Notes: generated by a model not told the origin, from the letters alone. Counted from the stretch's first letter, positions 43,400 to 52,770 are shown. The stretch is DNA of 64,000 bases from Bacteroidales bacterium (GCA_009877105.1 WXFD01000023.1:37728-101727), one strand, 5' to 3'. A program made the numbers and translations.

Positions 43400-43858
43400 C
43401 TATTGGGTTTTATAGCTGCCGGGAGGGGTCCTGAAGCTGATTGCCAGGCGGTTCCATCCATTGATTGCTATAATTGCCATCGTCAGGGCAATGATTTCCT
43501 TTTCGGTGAAATGTTCCCTCACGGCTTCATACAATGGATCCGGAACATCATTTCCGGAAATCAGGGTCAGTGCTTCTGTCCATTCAAGTGCAGCACGTTC
43601 GCGGGGAGTGTAGAAAGGCGTTTCCCGCCAGGCTGACAGGGTATAAAGCCGTTGTTCTGTCTCTCCCGCCTTCCGTGCATCCTTGGTATGCATGTCAATG
43701 CAATATGCGCACCCGTTGATCTGGGACGCCCTTGTTTTTACCAGTTCATACAGCGTCCTTTCAAGCCCCGATCCATGAACGTATCTTTCAAGTTCAAGCA
43801 ATCCTTTAAGGGCACCATCGCTCTCTCTTGAGTAATCGAGTCGTTGTTTCATGTCCAT
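43400..43858 (-). CDS. Carboxymuconolactone decarboxylase / AhpD-like protein
   Basis: About 152 residues from the ATG at 43858 (a TTG at 43882 opens the frame but is unlikely). The redox motif CAYCIDMHTKDAR with CxxC and a nearby His is that of the AhpD-like peroxidase-coupled group. The surrounding ALEWTEALTLI and FTEKEIIALTMAIIAINGWNRLAIS are typical helices. It probably acts in peroxide or thiol redox chemistry. It follows a Rof-like gene by 20 bases on the same strand. Confidence 0.82.
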   Translation of the reverse strand: MDMKQRLDYSRESDGALKGLLELERYVHGSGLERTLYELVKTRASQINGCAYCIDMHTKDARKAGETEQRLYTLSAWRETPFYTPRERAALEWTEALTLISGNDVPDPLYEAVREHFTEKEIIALTMAIIAINGWNRLAISFRTPPGSYKTQ

Positions 43859-43878
43859 AGCTTTGATTTTAATTGTTT

Positions 43879-44178
43879 TCAATCCATGCCTGCCGTGCAG
43901 TCTAGACAGGCCAGTGAATAAGAATCATATTCATCGAAGGCAGGACCGGGTCTGCCATTTAGTGTGATTATCCGGTCGAGCCTGACTTTGCTCCCTGAAT
44001 CCAGTGCAAGGAATTCTTCATGATCACTATTGCCAGTAACTCCCTGTATTGTACCTCTGGCATCGTTCAGCTCCTTTGCCGGACCGAAATAATGAATGAG
44101 GACTGATAAGTTCCTTTTCCTGATATCTTCAATGATATCATAAAAATCCGGATCAACCGGTGAATATTTATCATACAT
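43879..44178 (-). CDS. Rof-like (Rho-binding antiterminator) protein, tentative
   Basis: About 99 residues from the ATG at 44178. The pattern YSPVDPDFYDIIEDI followed by a variable segment and FLALDSGSKVRLDRIITLNG resembles Rof/YaeO, which binds Rho and reduces termination. The similarity is short, so this is a weak call. The frame is open back to 44262, but the residues upstream are unlike the family. A 15-base perfect inverted repeat and a palindrome lie upstream, at 44345-44380 and 44321-44333. An AhpD-like gene follows. Confidence 0.4.
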   Translation of the reverse strand: MYDKYSPVDPDFYDIIEDIRKRNLSVLIHYFGPAKELNDARGTIQGVTGNSDHEEFLALDSGSKVRLDRIITLNGRPGPAFDEYDSYSLACLDCTAGMD

Positions 44179-44320
44179 GATTCTGATCTTTTTGTGAAAT
44201 TCAAAAAACACTGCCGGCTTGCCGAAACACATATTCCTGACGCCTGTGGTTAGGGCGGGCAAATTTTTCCAATCTTTAAATCCCTGCTTTTTATCCGGAC
44301 TATCAGGGAATTTGTGTCAG

Positions 44321-44333
44321 TACTCCGGGAGTA
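44321..44333 (-). promoter_or_regulatory. Palindrome TACTCCGGGAGTA near a TAAAGATA element
   Basis: A perfect 6-base inverted repeat around one base, abutting taaagata at 44332-44339, which on the minus strand reads TATCTTTA, one mismatch from the -7 consensus. It could be an operator for the Rof-like/AhpD gene pair. Confidence 0.35.
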
Positions 44334-44344
44334 AAGATAGAAGG

Positions 44345-44380
44345 ATTTTATTAAAAGACAAAAAAGTCTTTTAATAAAAT
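44345..44380. terminator. Perfect 15-bp AT-rich hairpin, likely bidirectional terminator
   Basis: attttattaaaagac at 44345-44359 pairs perfectly with gtcttttaataaaat at 44366-44380 around an A6 loop. On the plus strand it is followed by a T-rich stretch (ttgatttttt). It sits downstream of the minus-strand GDPD gene and upstream of the Rof-like gene. The low GC makes it unusual as a terminator; it may also be a protein binding site. Confidence 0.5.
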
Positions 44381-44483
44381 TTGATTTTTTAAGAATCAGC
44401 CGGAAAGGAATTTCCGCGCCAGGGGATCAGCAGCGCAGGTGAGGGTGTATAAATCAGCATGGTCCTGGCCTGTTCAGATGCTT

Positions 44484-45293
44484 TCATTTTCCGGAGGGGC
44501 GGGAATGGGAATCCGGGCTGCGTGCGAACAACTGTTCAATGAGCCATTGCGGCCTGTCTGTGGTAATTCCCATGACTCCCAGCGATATCAGTCGATGTGC
44601 CTCATCCCTGTCATTAACCGTCCAGGCAAATACCTCCAGGTTCATTTCAGAGGCTCTGTCGACAATTTCCCTGGTTATTAACCTGTAATTCAGACTGAAT
44701 CCCTGTAGTCCGGCTTCTTTCACTTTATGAAAATTTTCCTCCAGCAGGGAAGGATTATCGCAAAGCCAGTAGCACGGATATTGGGGAAAGGCTTCTCTGG
44801 TCGCGGTGATTGTCGGAAGATCGAAACAAATGAATGTGAATTTCCTTTTCGCCGCATATCCGGCAATGGTTTCCTTGAGGAGAGGCAGTACCTCTGGTCC
44901 GCATTTTATTTCAATCACAATTTCCTTTCCTGCAGGAACGGTTTTTATAAGTTCATGGAGAAAAGGAAGTTTCTGCCCCTTGTATTTCGGATCCTTCCAT
45001 GAACCGGCATCCAGTTTTCTGAGGACGTCGGAGTTTGTTTCACTTATTTTATGATCGTGTCCGGTGGTCCTTTTTGTATTGCCGTCGTGCGACACGATTA
45101 TCTTATTGTCTTTCGACAGCCAGATATCACATTCAACGGCATCAGCCCCGTGCTTCCATGCAAGTTTTGCTGAGGCGATCGTGTTCTCCGGAGCCAGATA
45201 TGATGCTCCGCGGTGAGCTATTATGCTTACCTGTGCGCGGATAAAAGTTGAAGGGATCAGCATGCAGATGGTTAATAAAATCATTTTTTTCAT
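44484..45293 (-). CDS. Glycerophosphodiester phosphodiesterase, exported
   Basis: About 269 residues from the ATG at 45293, which starts a signal peptide MKKMILLTICMLIPSTFIRA; the distal ATG at 45335 would spoil it. The GDPD motifs are HRGASYLAPENTIAS, VECDIWLSKD, and VSHDG; EIVIEIK follows, and the C-terminal WTVNDRDEAHRLISLGVMGITTDRP. It hydrolyses glycerophosphodiesters to glycerol 3-phosphate and an alcohol in the periplasm. It is a single-gene unit with a 500-base gap upstream. Confidence 0.9.
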   Translation of the reverse strand: MKKMILLTICMLIPSTFIRAQVSIIAHRGASYLAPENTIASAKLAWKHGADAVECDIWLSKDNKIIVSHDGNTKRTTGHDHKISETNSDVLRKLDAGSWKDPKYKGQKLPFLHELIKTVPAGKEIVIEIKCGPEVLPLLKETIAGYAAKRKFTFICFDLPTITATREAFPQYPCYWLCDNPSLLEENFHKVKEAGLQGFSLNYRLITREIVDRASEMNLEVFAWTVNDRDEAHRLISLGVMGITTDRPQWLIEQLFARSPDSHSRPSGK

Positions 45294-45706
45294 GTGGAAA
45301 TAAATTAATAAACTACTGAAGATTAAGTGATTCACATGGAATCTACATGAATTTTATTTTCATGTTTGTTTGTGATTTTGTATCATGTGGGTTTCATAAT
45401 ATTGTTATTTTTTTAAAGCCTGCCGGTTACAGGCCGGTCAGGGGGAGTACCCGCACAGAATTATTCTGAAGCCTGGCAATGCTGTGAACAGAAGGGGATT
45501 GTAATAATCATACCGTTCCCTGTTTCCCCCGTTTACGGTGATTTTTCGATTTCTACCTGCAATTTACAGAAAAAATGGTTTGAACGGTCGTCCGGACAGG
45601 GAGTGACAAGCAGTCTTTTATTAACTGCAGGGGACTGTCCCGACAAATTAGTGCAATATATCCTTTCACCGACCCTCATTCTTTATGAAATATGAATCAA
45701 TTGACG
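45294..45706. other. Intergenic region, no gene seen
   Basis: Upstream of both the GDPD gene (minus) and the NfeD gene (plus). It contains an imperfect hairpin around 45418-45434 (gcctg/caggc) and AT-rich stretches, but no open frame of recognisable type and no RNA structure that I can identify. Confidence 0.5.
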
Positions 45707-45714
45707 TATATTTG
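45707..45714 (+). promoter_or_regulatory. -7 element (TATATTTG) for the nfeD/slipin operon
   Basis: TATATTTG matches TAnnTTTG and lies about 80 bases before the chosen ATG. The -33 position has only TTTATG. Confidence 0.45.
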
Positions 45715-45797
45715 ATAAGAGTGAGAGATCGGTTTAAAAAGGCCGGTGTGATGGATCAGTTACATCACCGATGGCAGAAAAGGATTTAATTGTAACG

Positions 45798-47105
45798 ATG
45801 AGGCAGTTTTTCCCATATATCGGTATTTGTATAATGCTCGTTCTGTTTACGGGGGTGATGTCCCGGGCCGGGGAGGACAGCGGAAGGGGGCCGGTGGTGG
45901 TGATCTCTCTGGATGGTTCAATCAATCCTGCAACCCAGGAATACATTAATTCGGGTATCAGGAATGCACGGGAAAAGAACGCTGAGTGCCTGGTGATCAG
46001 GCTGAACACACCCGGGGGATTGTTAAAATCGACCCGGGTGATTGTAACCGATATTCTCGACTCCGCTGTCCCGGTGGTGGTTTTTGTTTATCCCGGGGGA
46101 TCGCAGGCAGCATCGGCGGGTGTTTTCATTACCCTTGCCGCGCATATTGCTGCCATGGCGCCCGGCACCAATATTGGTGCTGCACATCCTGTGACCATGC
46201 AGGGCCAGCAGGATTCCATCATGAATGAAAAAGCCACCAATGATGCCGCGGCCTTTATCAGGACAATAAGCGAGAAGCGTGAACGAAATATCAGATGGGC
46301 TGAAGATGCGGTCAGGAAAAGCTTATCCATTACCGAAAGCGAGGCATTGAAGGAAGGAGTTATCGATCTTGTCGCCGTATCAGTGGAGGATCTGCTTGAA
46401 AAGATTGACAAAAGGGAAGTGGTCCTTTCTTCCGGCAAGAAGGTTCTGGATACCAAAGGCGCTGAGGTAATTAATATGGAAATGAATTTCAAGCAGAAGA
46501 TCCTCAGCCTGCTCAGCGATCCGAATATCGCCTATATATTGCTGATGATAGGAATATACGGGATCATGTTTGAGCTGTACAACCCCGGCGCAATATTTCC
46601 GGGAGTAATTGGCGGGATCAGCATAATACTTGCATTTTACTCCTTGCATACCCTGCCGGTTAACTATGCTGGCCTGGCACTGATCATTTTCGCCGTGATC
46701 CTGTTCCTTGCGGAGATTAAGGTAGTCAGTCATGGCCTGCTGGCAATCGGCGGGGTCATATCGTTAATACTTGGATCAATAATGCTTATAAATACTGAAA
46801 CAACCATGGAAGTGATCAAAATCTCCTGGCAGGTAATTCTGATAATCGTCATCCTGACTGCCGCTTTCTTCCTATTTGCAATAAGTTTCGGAATTAAGGC
46901 ACAGGGACGCAAGCCAACAACCGGGATTGAAGGAATGATCGGTGAGACCGGTGAGGCAATCACTAATCTGGATCCGGAGGGACAGATCAGTGTGCGGGGT
47001 GAGGTCTGGAATGCTGAAAGCCTTGAAGGCCCCGTCAGCAAAGGAACCAGGGTAAAAATAAACGGAGTTTCAAATCTGAAGTTATTGATCCGGAAAACAA
47101 CATAA
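45798..47105 (+). CDS. NfeD-family membrane-bound serine protease
   Basis: About 435 residues. The ATG at 45798 opens a signal peptide, MRQFFPYIGICIMLVLFTG; an in-frame ATG nine codons upstream is the alternative. The ClpP-class protease domain has LNTPGGLL and the catalytic serine in QAASAGVF (about Ser106), with Lys145 in NEKATND as the likely partner by comparison with the archaeal enzyme. About four membrane segments follow (near residues 238-345), and a C-terminal OB-fold NfeD domain with GMIGETGEAITNL and GEVWNAES. It cleaves hydrophobic regions of membrane proteins and is paired with the slipin gene directly downstream. Confidence 0.9.
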   Translation: MRQFFPYIGICIMLVLFTGVMSRAGEDSGRGPVVVISLDGSINPATQEYINSGIRNAREKNAECLVIRLNTPGGLLKSTRVIVTDILDSAVPVVVFVYPGGSQAASAGVFITLAAHIAAMAPGTNIGAAHPVTMQGQQDSIMNEKATNDAAAFIRTISEKRERNIRWAEDAVRKSLSITESEALKEGVIDLVAVSVEDLLEKIDKREVVLSSGKKVLDTKGAEVINMEMNFKQKILSLLSDPNIAYILLMIGIYGIMFELYNPGAIFPGVIGGISIILAFYSLHTLPVNYAGLALIIFAVILFLAEIKVVSHGLLAIGGVISLILGSIMLINTETTMEVIKISWQVILIIVILTAAFFLFAISFGIKAQGRKPTTGIEGMIGETGEAITNLDPEGQISVRGEVWNAESLEGPVSKGTRVKINGVSNLKLLIRKTT

Positions 47106-47128
47106 CAACACTATAAGGGAAAATCATT

Positions 47129-47890
47129 ATGGAGCAGACATCTTACACACTATTAATTACGGGAATAATATTCCTGTTGATCATCCTTGCAAGCGCTGTG
47201 CGGATACTGCGCGAATATCAGCGTGCTGTGATCTTCCGACTGGGAAGGCTGATCAAGGTCAAGGGTCCGGGCCTGATACTGCTTATACCGGTTATTGACA
47301 GGATGGTTCGGGTGAGCCTGAGAACTGTCGTCCTCGATGTTCCGCCGCAGGATGTTATCACCAAGGACAACGTCTCAATAAAAGTAAATGCGGTTGTCTA
47401 TTTCAGGGTGATACAGCCTGAAAAAGCAATCGTTGAAGTGGAGAATTACCTGTTTGCCACTTCGCAGCTTTCACAAACCACGCTGCGGAGCATACTGGGG
47501 CAGTCTGAGCTGGACGAGCTGCTGTCGCACCGCGACAAGATCAATCATGAGCTGGCAAAAATAATTGACAGTCAGACTGAACCATGGGGGATCAAAGTCT
47601 CGATGGTTGAGGTGAAGCATATCGACCTGCCGCAGGAGATGCAGCGTGCAATGGCAAAGCAGGCTGAGGCTGAAAGGGAACGAAGGGCAAAGGTCATTCA
47701 CGCCGAAGGCGAGTTTCAGGCAAGCCAGAAGCTTTCCGACGCAGCCAGTATAATAAGCAGGAATCCTTCAGCATTGCAGCTCCGGTTCCTGCAAACCCTC
47801 ACCGAGGTGGCTTCGGAAAAAAGTTCAACAATAGTCTTCCCCGTTCCCCTCGACCTGATTTCGGCCTTTATGCCGTCTGAGAAGAAATAA
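47129..47890 (+). CDS. Slipin / stomatin-like SPFH-domain protein
   Basis: A 253-residue protein with one N-terminal membrane segment (about 7-27) and the slipin block [22 protein letters not shown], then [25 protein letters not shown] and a C-terminal coiled region [22 protein letters not shown] proteins form oligomeric membrane scaffolds; together with NfeD proteases they build a membrane-quality-control pair. It starts 23 bases after the NfeD gene, a conserved arrangement. Confidence 0.92.
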   Translation: MEQTSYTLLITGIIFLLIILASAVRILREYQRAVIFRLGRLIKVKGPGLILLIPVIDRMVRVSLRTVVLDVPPQDVITKDNVSIKVNAVVYFRVIQPEKAIVEVENYLFATSQLSQTTLRSILGQSELDELLSHRDKINHELAKIIDSQTEPWGIKVSMVEVKHIDLPQEMQRAMAKQAEAERERRAKVIHAEGEFQASQKLSDAASIISRNPSALQLRFLQTLTEVASEKSSTIVFPVPLDLISAFMPSEKK

Positions 47891-48102
47891 GGGATTACGG
47901 AAAAATAGTATCGGTCAGTTGATTTTTTATGGTGCTGCAGAACAAGGACAGCTGGACGATTACCATTAAGTGAGCTTCAGAAGCGTTGTTTCTCTCACAA
48001 TTGTCTTTACTCCCGCTCTCACATCACACCTCCCCTTTAATTTGAATCGGATTGACCTGTGTATTCCATAAACCATTATCTTTAAAAAACAATAATATTA
48101 CC

Positions 48103-49116
48103 ATGGCCAAATACCTGATCACCGGGACTGCCGGCTTCATTGGATACCATATTGCAAAGAGACTCATCGGACACGGCAATGAAATTGTCGGAATTGACAA
48201 TGTAAATGATTATTATGATGTGAACCTTAAGTTTGCCCGCCTGGAAGATACTGGAATCATGAGGGATGAGGTGAGCGGGAAAGAATTAATCCGGAGCAGG
48301 AAATCCGGGGAATACAGATTCAAAAAGATGAATCTTGAAGATAACGACAGTTTATTAGCGCTTTTCAGAGACGAAAAATTCGACTATGTCATTCATCTTG
48401 CTGCCCAGGCAGGAGTAAGGTACAGCATTGAAAATCCGGGAGTCTACATCAGCAGCAATATCACCGGTACCTTTAATATTCTTGAGGCATGCCGTCATTA
48501 TCCCGTAAAGTTTCTGATGTACGCGAGCAGTTCGAGTGTTTACGGTAATAGTGAAAAAGTACCATTCAGCGAAGATGACAATGTTGACAGTCCGGTGAGC
48601 TTGTATGCAGCAACCAAGAAGAGCAACGAGCTTATGGCAGCTTCCTACAATCATCTCTACGGCATTGAATCGACGGGTTTGCGTTTTTTTACTGTTTACG
48701 GACCGTGGGGAAGGCCCGATATGGCTATTTTTAAGTTCACCCGTGCTATCCTGAATAATGAGCCGCTTCAGGTATTTGCCGGCGGTCGCCTGCTTCGTGA
48801 TTTTACTTATATTGATGACATTGTTAACGGAATGACGGCAATCCTAAAGCAGCAAACTGTCAGTGCGGCTCCGTCAGTAATGAACATTGGTAATAACAGC
48901 CCGGTTACAGTCAGTTCGCTGATCTCAGAGCTTGAGGAATGTCTCGGGCGAAAGGCCATAATTAACTATCTGCCGATGCAGCAGGGTGATGTAAAGGCCA
49001 CTTATGCAAGCATTAGCAGGATCGGTGAATACTGCGGATTTGCACCCCGTACTGATCTTAAAGCCGGCTTGAGTAAATTCTGCAGATGGTACCTTGATTA
49101 TTACGGCATCCGTTAA
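48103..49116 (+). CDS. NAD-dependent epimerase, UDP-glucuronate 4-epimerase-like
   Basis: About 337 residues from the ATG at 48103. The Rossmann motif GTAGFIGYHIAKRL is near residue 7, DNVNDYYDVNLKFARL is typical of the UDP-glucuronate epimerase branch, and the active-site Tyr-x3-Lys is in SLYAATKKSNE. LRFFTVYGPWGRPDMA and the FTYIDDIVNG block complete the family pattern. It probably converts UDP-glucuronate to UDP-galacturonate for surface polysaccharide. A hexamer repeat separates it from the convergent sugar transferase gene. Confidence 0.88.
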   Translation: MAKYLITGTAGFIGYHIAKRLIGHGNEIVGIDNVNDYYDVNLKFARLEDTGIMRDEVSGKELIRSRKSGEYRFKKMNLEDNDSLLALFRDEKFDYVIHLAAQAGVRYSIENPGVYISSNITGTFNILEACRHYPVKFLMYASSSSVYGNSEKVPFSEDDNVDSPVSLYAATKKSNELMAASYNHLYGIESTGLRFFTVYGPWGRPDMAIFKFTRAILNNEPLQVFAGGRLLRDFTYIDDIVNGMTAILKQQTVSAAPSVMNIGNNSPVTVSSLISELEECLGRKAIINYLPMQQGDVKATYASISRIGEYCGFAPRTDLKAGLSKFCRWYLDYYGIR

Positions 49117-49193
49117 TGGATGCTGCCTGCCTTTCTTCTCCGACAGGCAGCCTGTTGTACCTGATTTCCAACATTTCATTTTCCCCTGCATAT

Positions 49194-49261
49194 ACACACT
49201 CACTCTCGCACTCCCACTCACTCTCACTCTCACTCACTCTCACACTCACACTCACACTCAC
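49194..49261. repeat. Hexamer CTCACW tandem repeat covering a stop codon
   Basis: A tract of CTCACT, CTCACA and variants. Its right end includes the stop codon of the minus-strand sugar transferase gene (tca at 49258-49260), as in the array at 41299. The region also forms the 3' side of the convergent epimerase gene. Confidence 0.88.
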
Positions 49262-50811
49262 CTGCTCCTTGCATTCCTGAACAAAATATTCCATATTGAT
49301 TTCCAGAAATACCTGAAATCGGTCAGAAACCGGTTTTTATCGAAGGCATCAAGGTATCTGATCTCCGATTCCTGGATTTCCGCCAGGTTTGATGGCAGGT
49401 CAGCATAGTAGGGAGGGATCAGTCCGGGCTTGTAATTGATCCTTCGTTCCTGGAGATGCCTGTCATAAAGTTCAAAATATTGCAGGCTGAGGGGCCTGAC
49501 TCCAACCAGCTTCATGTTGCCCTTGAAAAGATTGATAAGCATCGGCATTTCGTCGAGCCATATTCTCCTGCAGATAGCCCCCCAGGAGGTTATCCTGAAA
49601 TCATCATTGAATTTGCCGCCTTCCTGGAGATCGTACTGATCGTAAATATAATCCTGTATGTATTCCGAATACGGGTGCATTGTGCGGAGTTTATATACTT
49701 TTATGGGATCCCTGTTCTGCCCGACCCTGGGCAGTGCAATAATGGGCCCGTAATTAACACCGTTCATCTGTATAGGTTCACCGGTCTTAACTGCCTCAAT
49801 GCAGAGATAGCCGCCGGCAAAGGATTCCTGGGATATCTTGAATCCGGCGCGCGATAGCCGCCCGAGGGCCTCTGCGCGTGAAAGGACCTTGTTGTTGTCG
49901 TTGGTAAGAAGGTGGTAAAGCTTCCTTGTGAATTTGATTTTGGGCAGGATCCGTTTTACCACAAAGTCGGCACTGTAATAAAAATAATTCAGCACAGGCG
50001 GGTATTTCTTCAGCAATCGTTTTTTCCTCTGATCCTTGGTCTCAACGCATCCAAGAAAATATCCTTTAACCGGAAGCTTGAAATTAACTTCGTCGAGGAA
50101 GTAATTGAGTTTTTTGATATCATTGAACCTGTGCAGATTGATGATGTAGTCGTATTGTTCCTCCGGCAGGTTTGTGATGTTGAATATTGTTGTGGTTGAG
50201 ACCACGGCAGTTTTTTTGTTGAGCCTGGCTCCCGCAATATTCATTATTGCCCGGGCCATTTCAGCTCCTGCTTCCCGTTCAATTGCCCTGATAACCCTGG
50301 GGTTAATGTCATTTTCATTAATGTGAATGTTCCCATTCCCGTTGCCGTTAGTTTTTTCGACAAGTTCCTCTTCGCTCTTTTTCCTGGTGGCCTTATATTC
50401 ATCGTAATTCTGGTAATCCTGTATTACGGCTTTCTTGTATTCTATATAAATGGTGCCGATCAGAAGTTCAAGGAATGTTGCAATGCATGCAGTTCCAAGC
50501 ACCACGGTGCGGGAGAAGGAATATTCCCTGAAGGCATACATCAATAGTGCAATGATTGCCAGGGCGATAAAATTGCTTGTTAACACCCTGGAAAAAAGTG
50601 TCGTGAAGTTTACGATGCGCCCCCTGTGCATTTTGCCGTTCAGCAGCGAAATAATTATCCAGATAAGTGAAAGGCCGGCAAGAAAGATATAATGTGTGGG
50701 AAGATATCCTGTTAAACCGGAAGGCTTGAAAGAGGCTGCTATCAGAAATGATATTGCAAGTATTACAATATCAGCAATTAAGGTAAAAGTCCTGAACTTT
50801 ACGGCTTTCAT
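49258..50811 (-). CDS. Undecaprenyl-phosphate sugar transferase (initiating glycosyltransferase)
   Basis: A 517-residue membrane protein. Four hydrophobic segments in the first 130 residues precede a long cytoplasmic middle part and a bacterial sugar-transferase domain: YKLRTMHPYSE, RITSWGAICRRIWLDEMPMLINL and VGVRPLSLQYF, then YKPGLIPPYYADLP. Such enzymes place the first sugar phosphate on undecaprenyl phosphate in capsule or exopolysaccharide synthesis. The middle section (about residues 150-360) is longer than in the WbaP/WcaJ types. The protein lacks the standard KFRSM spelling but keeps the same position (KLRTM). Confidence 0.88.
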   Translation of the reverse strand: MKAVKFRTFTLIADIVILAISFLIAASFKPSGLTGYLPTHYIFLAGLSLIWIIISLLNGKMHRGRIVNFTTLFSRVLTSNFIALAIIALLMYAFREYSFSRTVVLGTACIATFLELLIGTIYIEYKKAVIQDYQNYDEYKATRKKSEEELVEKTNGNGNGNIHINENDINPRVIRAIEREAGAEMARAIMNIAGARLNKKTAVVSTTTIFNITNLPEEQYDYIINLHRFNDIKKLNYFLDEVNFKLPVKGYFLGCVETKDQRKKRLLKKYPPVLNYFYYSADFVVKRILPKIKFTRKLYHLLTNDNNKVLSRAEALGRLSRAGFKISQESFAGGYLCIEAVKTGEPIQMNGVNYGPIIALPRVGQNRDPIKVYKLRTMHPYSEYIQDYIYDQYDLQEGGKFNDDFRITSWGAICRRIWLDEMPMLINLFKGNMKLVGVRPLSLQYFELYDRHLQERRINYKPGLIPPYYADLPSNLAEIQESEIRYLDAFDKNRFLTDFRYFWKSIWNILFRNARSR

Positions 50812-50886
50812 TGTTGTCTCACAATCCTGATGTCCAAATTAAGGCAATAAAATTGATACCTGAAACCGGTATGGTGAAAAGTTGAT

Positions 50887-52530
50887 TTAAAAACCATAAG
50901 TCATCCCGGCATTAAAAGTGTTTTTATTTCCGTAAAAATACGCAGCGCTCCATCTGCTGTCGCCTGTAATATTGCCTGCAGAGATATTCAGCCAGATGTA
51001 CAGATCGTTGATGACCTGGTATGATGATCTGAATCCGGCTATTGTACTCTGCCATTCTGTTGATGCAAGCGGGGGGTTACCCACACGGGGTGTGCCGAGT
51101 TCAGTGTAGTCGGGGCCGCGGACTGCATCAGAAAAATATACTCCGATATTAAGGGCTCTTGCAGGTTTGTAATCCAGCGCAAGATACCATTCCCTTGAGT
51201 TATCCCTCAGATAATGACCCAGATTGTAGTTCTGTGTTTCGAAAGTAAGGGTGGGGACAAAATGCTGATAGGTGAGAGGGTAGGAATATGTGAATTCAGC
51301 AGTGAAAGACAGATTGTTAAGCGGGAAACTGCTTAGCCTGAATCCGGCTTTCCAGCTGAAGAAGTTCCATTCGTCTTTTCGTCTGAACCTGGCAACTGAC
51401 AGTTCGTCAATGAAAAGAGTTGAATAAACATGCAGATGCCTGATATTCCTTGAACTTATATCGATGAAGGTTTGCGAATTCATGTTGTCGACCCCCGATG
51501 TGTAGGAATGATCGACTGATTTGTAGAAAAAAAGCGGCATGATGTAAACGGGGTTGAAGTGCCTGTCAGTGTAAACAATGCTGTTGCCGGCAGAGATGTT
51601 CAGATTTTTGACGGGGGTGATGGTGAACATGTTTGCGGCGATGAATTTTTTGTGATACACCTCCCTGTAATCCGGTCCATAACTGTTATTCACCCAATAC
51701 GATCTTGAACTGTCGACAACCATTGAATTCAGCCATCCGTGAAAATAATTGAATTCAAACCATTTTACCGGTTTAAGGTTCAGCCTCAGCTGAACGAAGG
51801 TGGGATTGTTGCCACCGAATATATTTGCGCCGTTGTAATTATTGCCCCATTGCTGGCGGTCTTTTACAAATCCTGCATTACCCCATTTCCACGACCAGGT
51901 TATGCCTCCCTGCATTTCGCTCCAGTCAGTAGATCCTTTGATATGACCTCCTTCCCTCTTTGTAAGGAAGAGAGGTTTTCCGAGAAGCGGCTTTTCATGA
52001 TTGTCGCGCAGTGAGGCATAAAATCCCCACTTACCGACATAGGCCCTTGCCTCACCGAAATTTCGGGCATAGGTTGCTGTTCCTGCCTGGTTCTGAAAAA
52101 ATTCTCCGCCGATAATCGGATTTACGGTGATTGAGAATAAAGAATCCCTGTAGTAAAACAGGTCTCTTCTCAGTTTCGGATCCAGCCCTTTTTTCCGGAA
52201 TAACCCCCCGATCTGCCTTATCCCGGAATCCCTGCTGACAGGTGGCATTTCCTTACCAAAGTCTGAAAGATAGAAATCCAGTTCCTTCTGTTGTCTAGTA
52301 TTCAGCACCTCCCGTTTCCGGTCAGCCTCACCGAGCCGTTTTGCAATGAACAGTCTTGAATATGGTTTGACCGCTGAATTCAGTTCTATGATCTGAAGCG
52401 AAGCCAGTTCATCAAGAAATTCATATATACCGGTGTTGACTACAGGATGAGGGACTTCCTGGGCGTAAAGTGCTGCCTGACTGCAAATCACAATAAACGA
52501 CAGTATGGCAAGTCGTGGTGAAAAGGTCAT
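50887..52530 (-). CDS. Wzi-like capsule assembly / outer-membrane protein
   Basis: About 547 residues from the ATG at 52530, where a clear signal peptide begins (SPRLAILSFIVICSQAALYAQ); ATGs at 52539 and 52551 are alternatives. The mature N-terminus has VVNTGIYEFLDELASLQIIELN and then VKPYSRLFIAKRLGEA, the Caps_assemb_Wzi family start, followed by many beta-strand repeats of aromatic/alternate type (an outer-membrane barrel) up to the C-terminal AYFYGNKNTFNAGMTYGF. Wzi proteins attach or assemble capsule at the surface. It is transcribed just after a small conserved gene (see 52564). Confidence 0.82.
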   Translation of the reverse strand: MTFSPRLAILSFIVICSQAALYAQEVPHPVVNTGIYEFLDELASLQIIELNSAVKPYSRLFIAKRLGEADRKREVLNTRQQKELDFYLSDFGKEMPPVSRDSGIRQIGGLFRKKGLDPKLRRDLFYYRDSLFSITVNPIIGGEFFQNQAGTATYARNFGEARAYVGKWGFYASLRDNHEKPLLGKPLFLTKREGGHIKGSTDWSEMQGGITWSWKWGNAGFVKDRQQWGNNYNGANIFGGNNPTFVQLRLNLKPVKWFEFNYFHGWLNSMVVDSSRSYWVNNSYGPDYREVYHKKFIAANMFTITPVKNLNISAGNSIVYTDRHFNPVYIMPLFFYKSVDHSYTSGVDNMNSQTFIDISSRNIRHLHVYSTLFIDELSVARFRRKDEWNFFSWKAGFRLSSFPLNNLSFTAEFTYSYPLTYQHFVPTLTFETQNYNLGHYLRDNSREWYLALDYKPARALNIGVYFSDAVRGPDYTELGTPRVGNPPLASTEWQSTIAGFRSSYQVINDLYIWLNISAGNITGDSRWSAAYFYGNKNTFNAGMTYGF

Positions 52531-52563
52531 GGGATGCATATAATACAGCAAACCTTAAACGGG

Positions 52564-52752
52564 TCACTCGAACGGCTTATTCTTGAAAGGACTGTTGAAT
52601 ATGGGTTCATCGTTACCCTTCCTGCCAGGTCCGCCGCCTCCCCGTCCTCGCGGATCAGGCGGAAAAGGATGCGACTTCATCATCAGGGATACCGACCTGT
52701 CCAGCGTTATTTTAATTACCTCGGGTTTGATATATTGTCGTTTCAATTGCAT
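52564..52752 (-). CDS. Small conserved Gly/Pro-rich protein ahead of the Wzi gene
   Basis: A 62-residue protein from the ATG at 52752 (frame open to 52785). The first part, KRQYIKPEVIKITLDRSVSL, is followed by a serine/methionine step and a glycine/proline/arginine-rich part (PPDPRGRGGGGPGRKG), then SPFKNKPFE at the end. I have a general memory of similar short proteins in Bacteroidota but cannot name a family. A strong promoter and a 15-base palindrome lie upstream, and the Wzi gene starts about 30 bases downstream, so it is very likely a real gene in a two-gene operon. Confidence 0.65.
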   Translation of the reverse strand: MQLKRQYIKPEVIKITLDRSVSLMMKSHPFPPDPRGRGGGGPGRKGNDEPIFNSPFKNKPFE

Positions 52753-52770
52753 TCCCTGTTTAATGAAATG

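Noticed and set aside
45418..45434. Hairpin in the gap before the NfeD gene, considered as terminator
   Set aside because: The stem is only 5 base pairs and no run of T follows on either strand.
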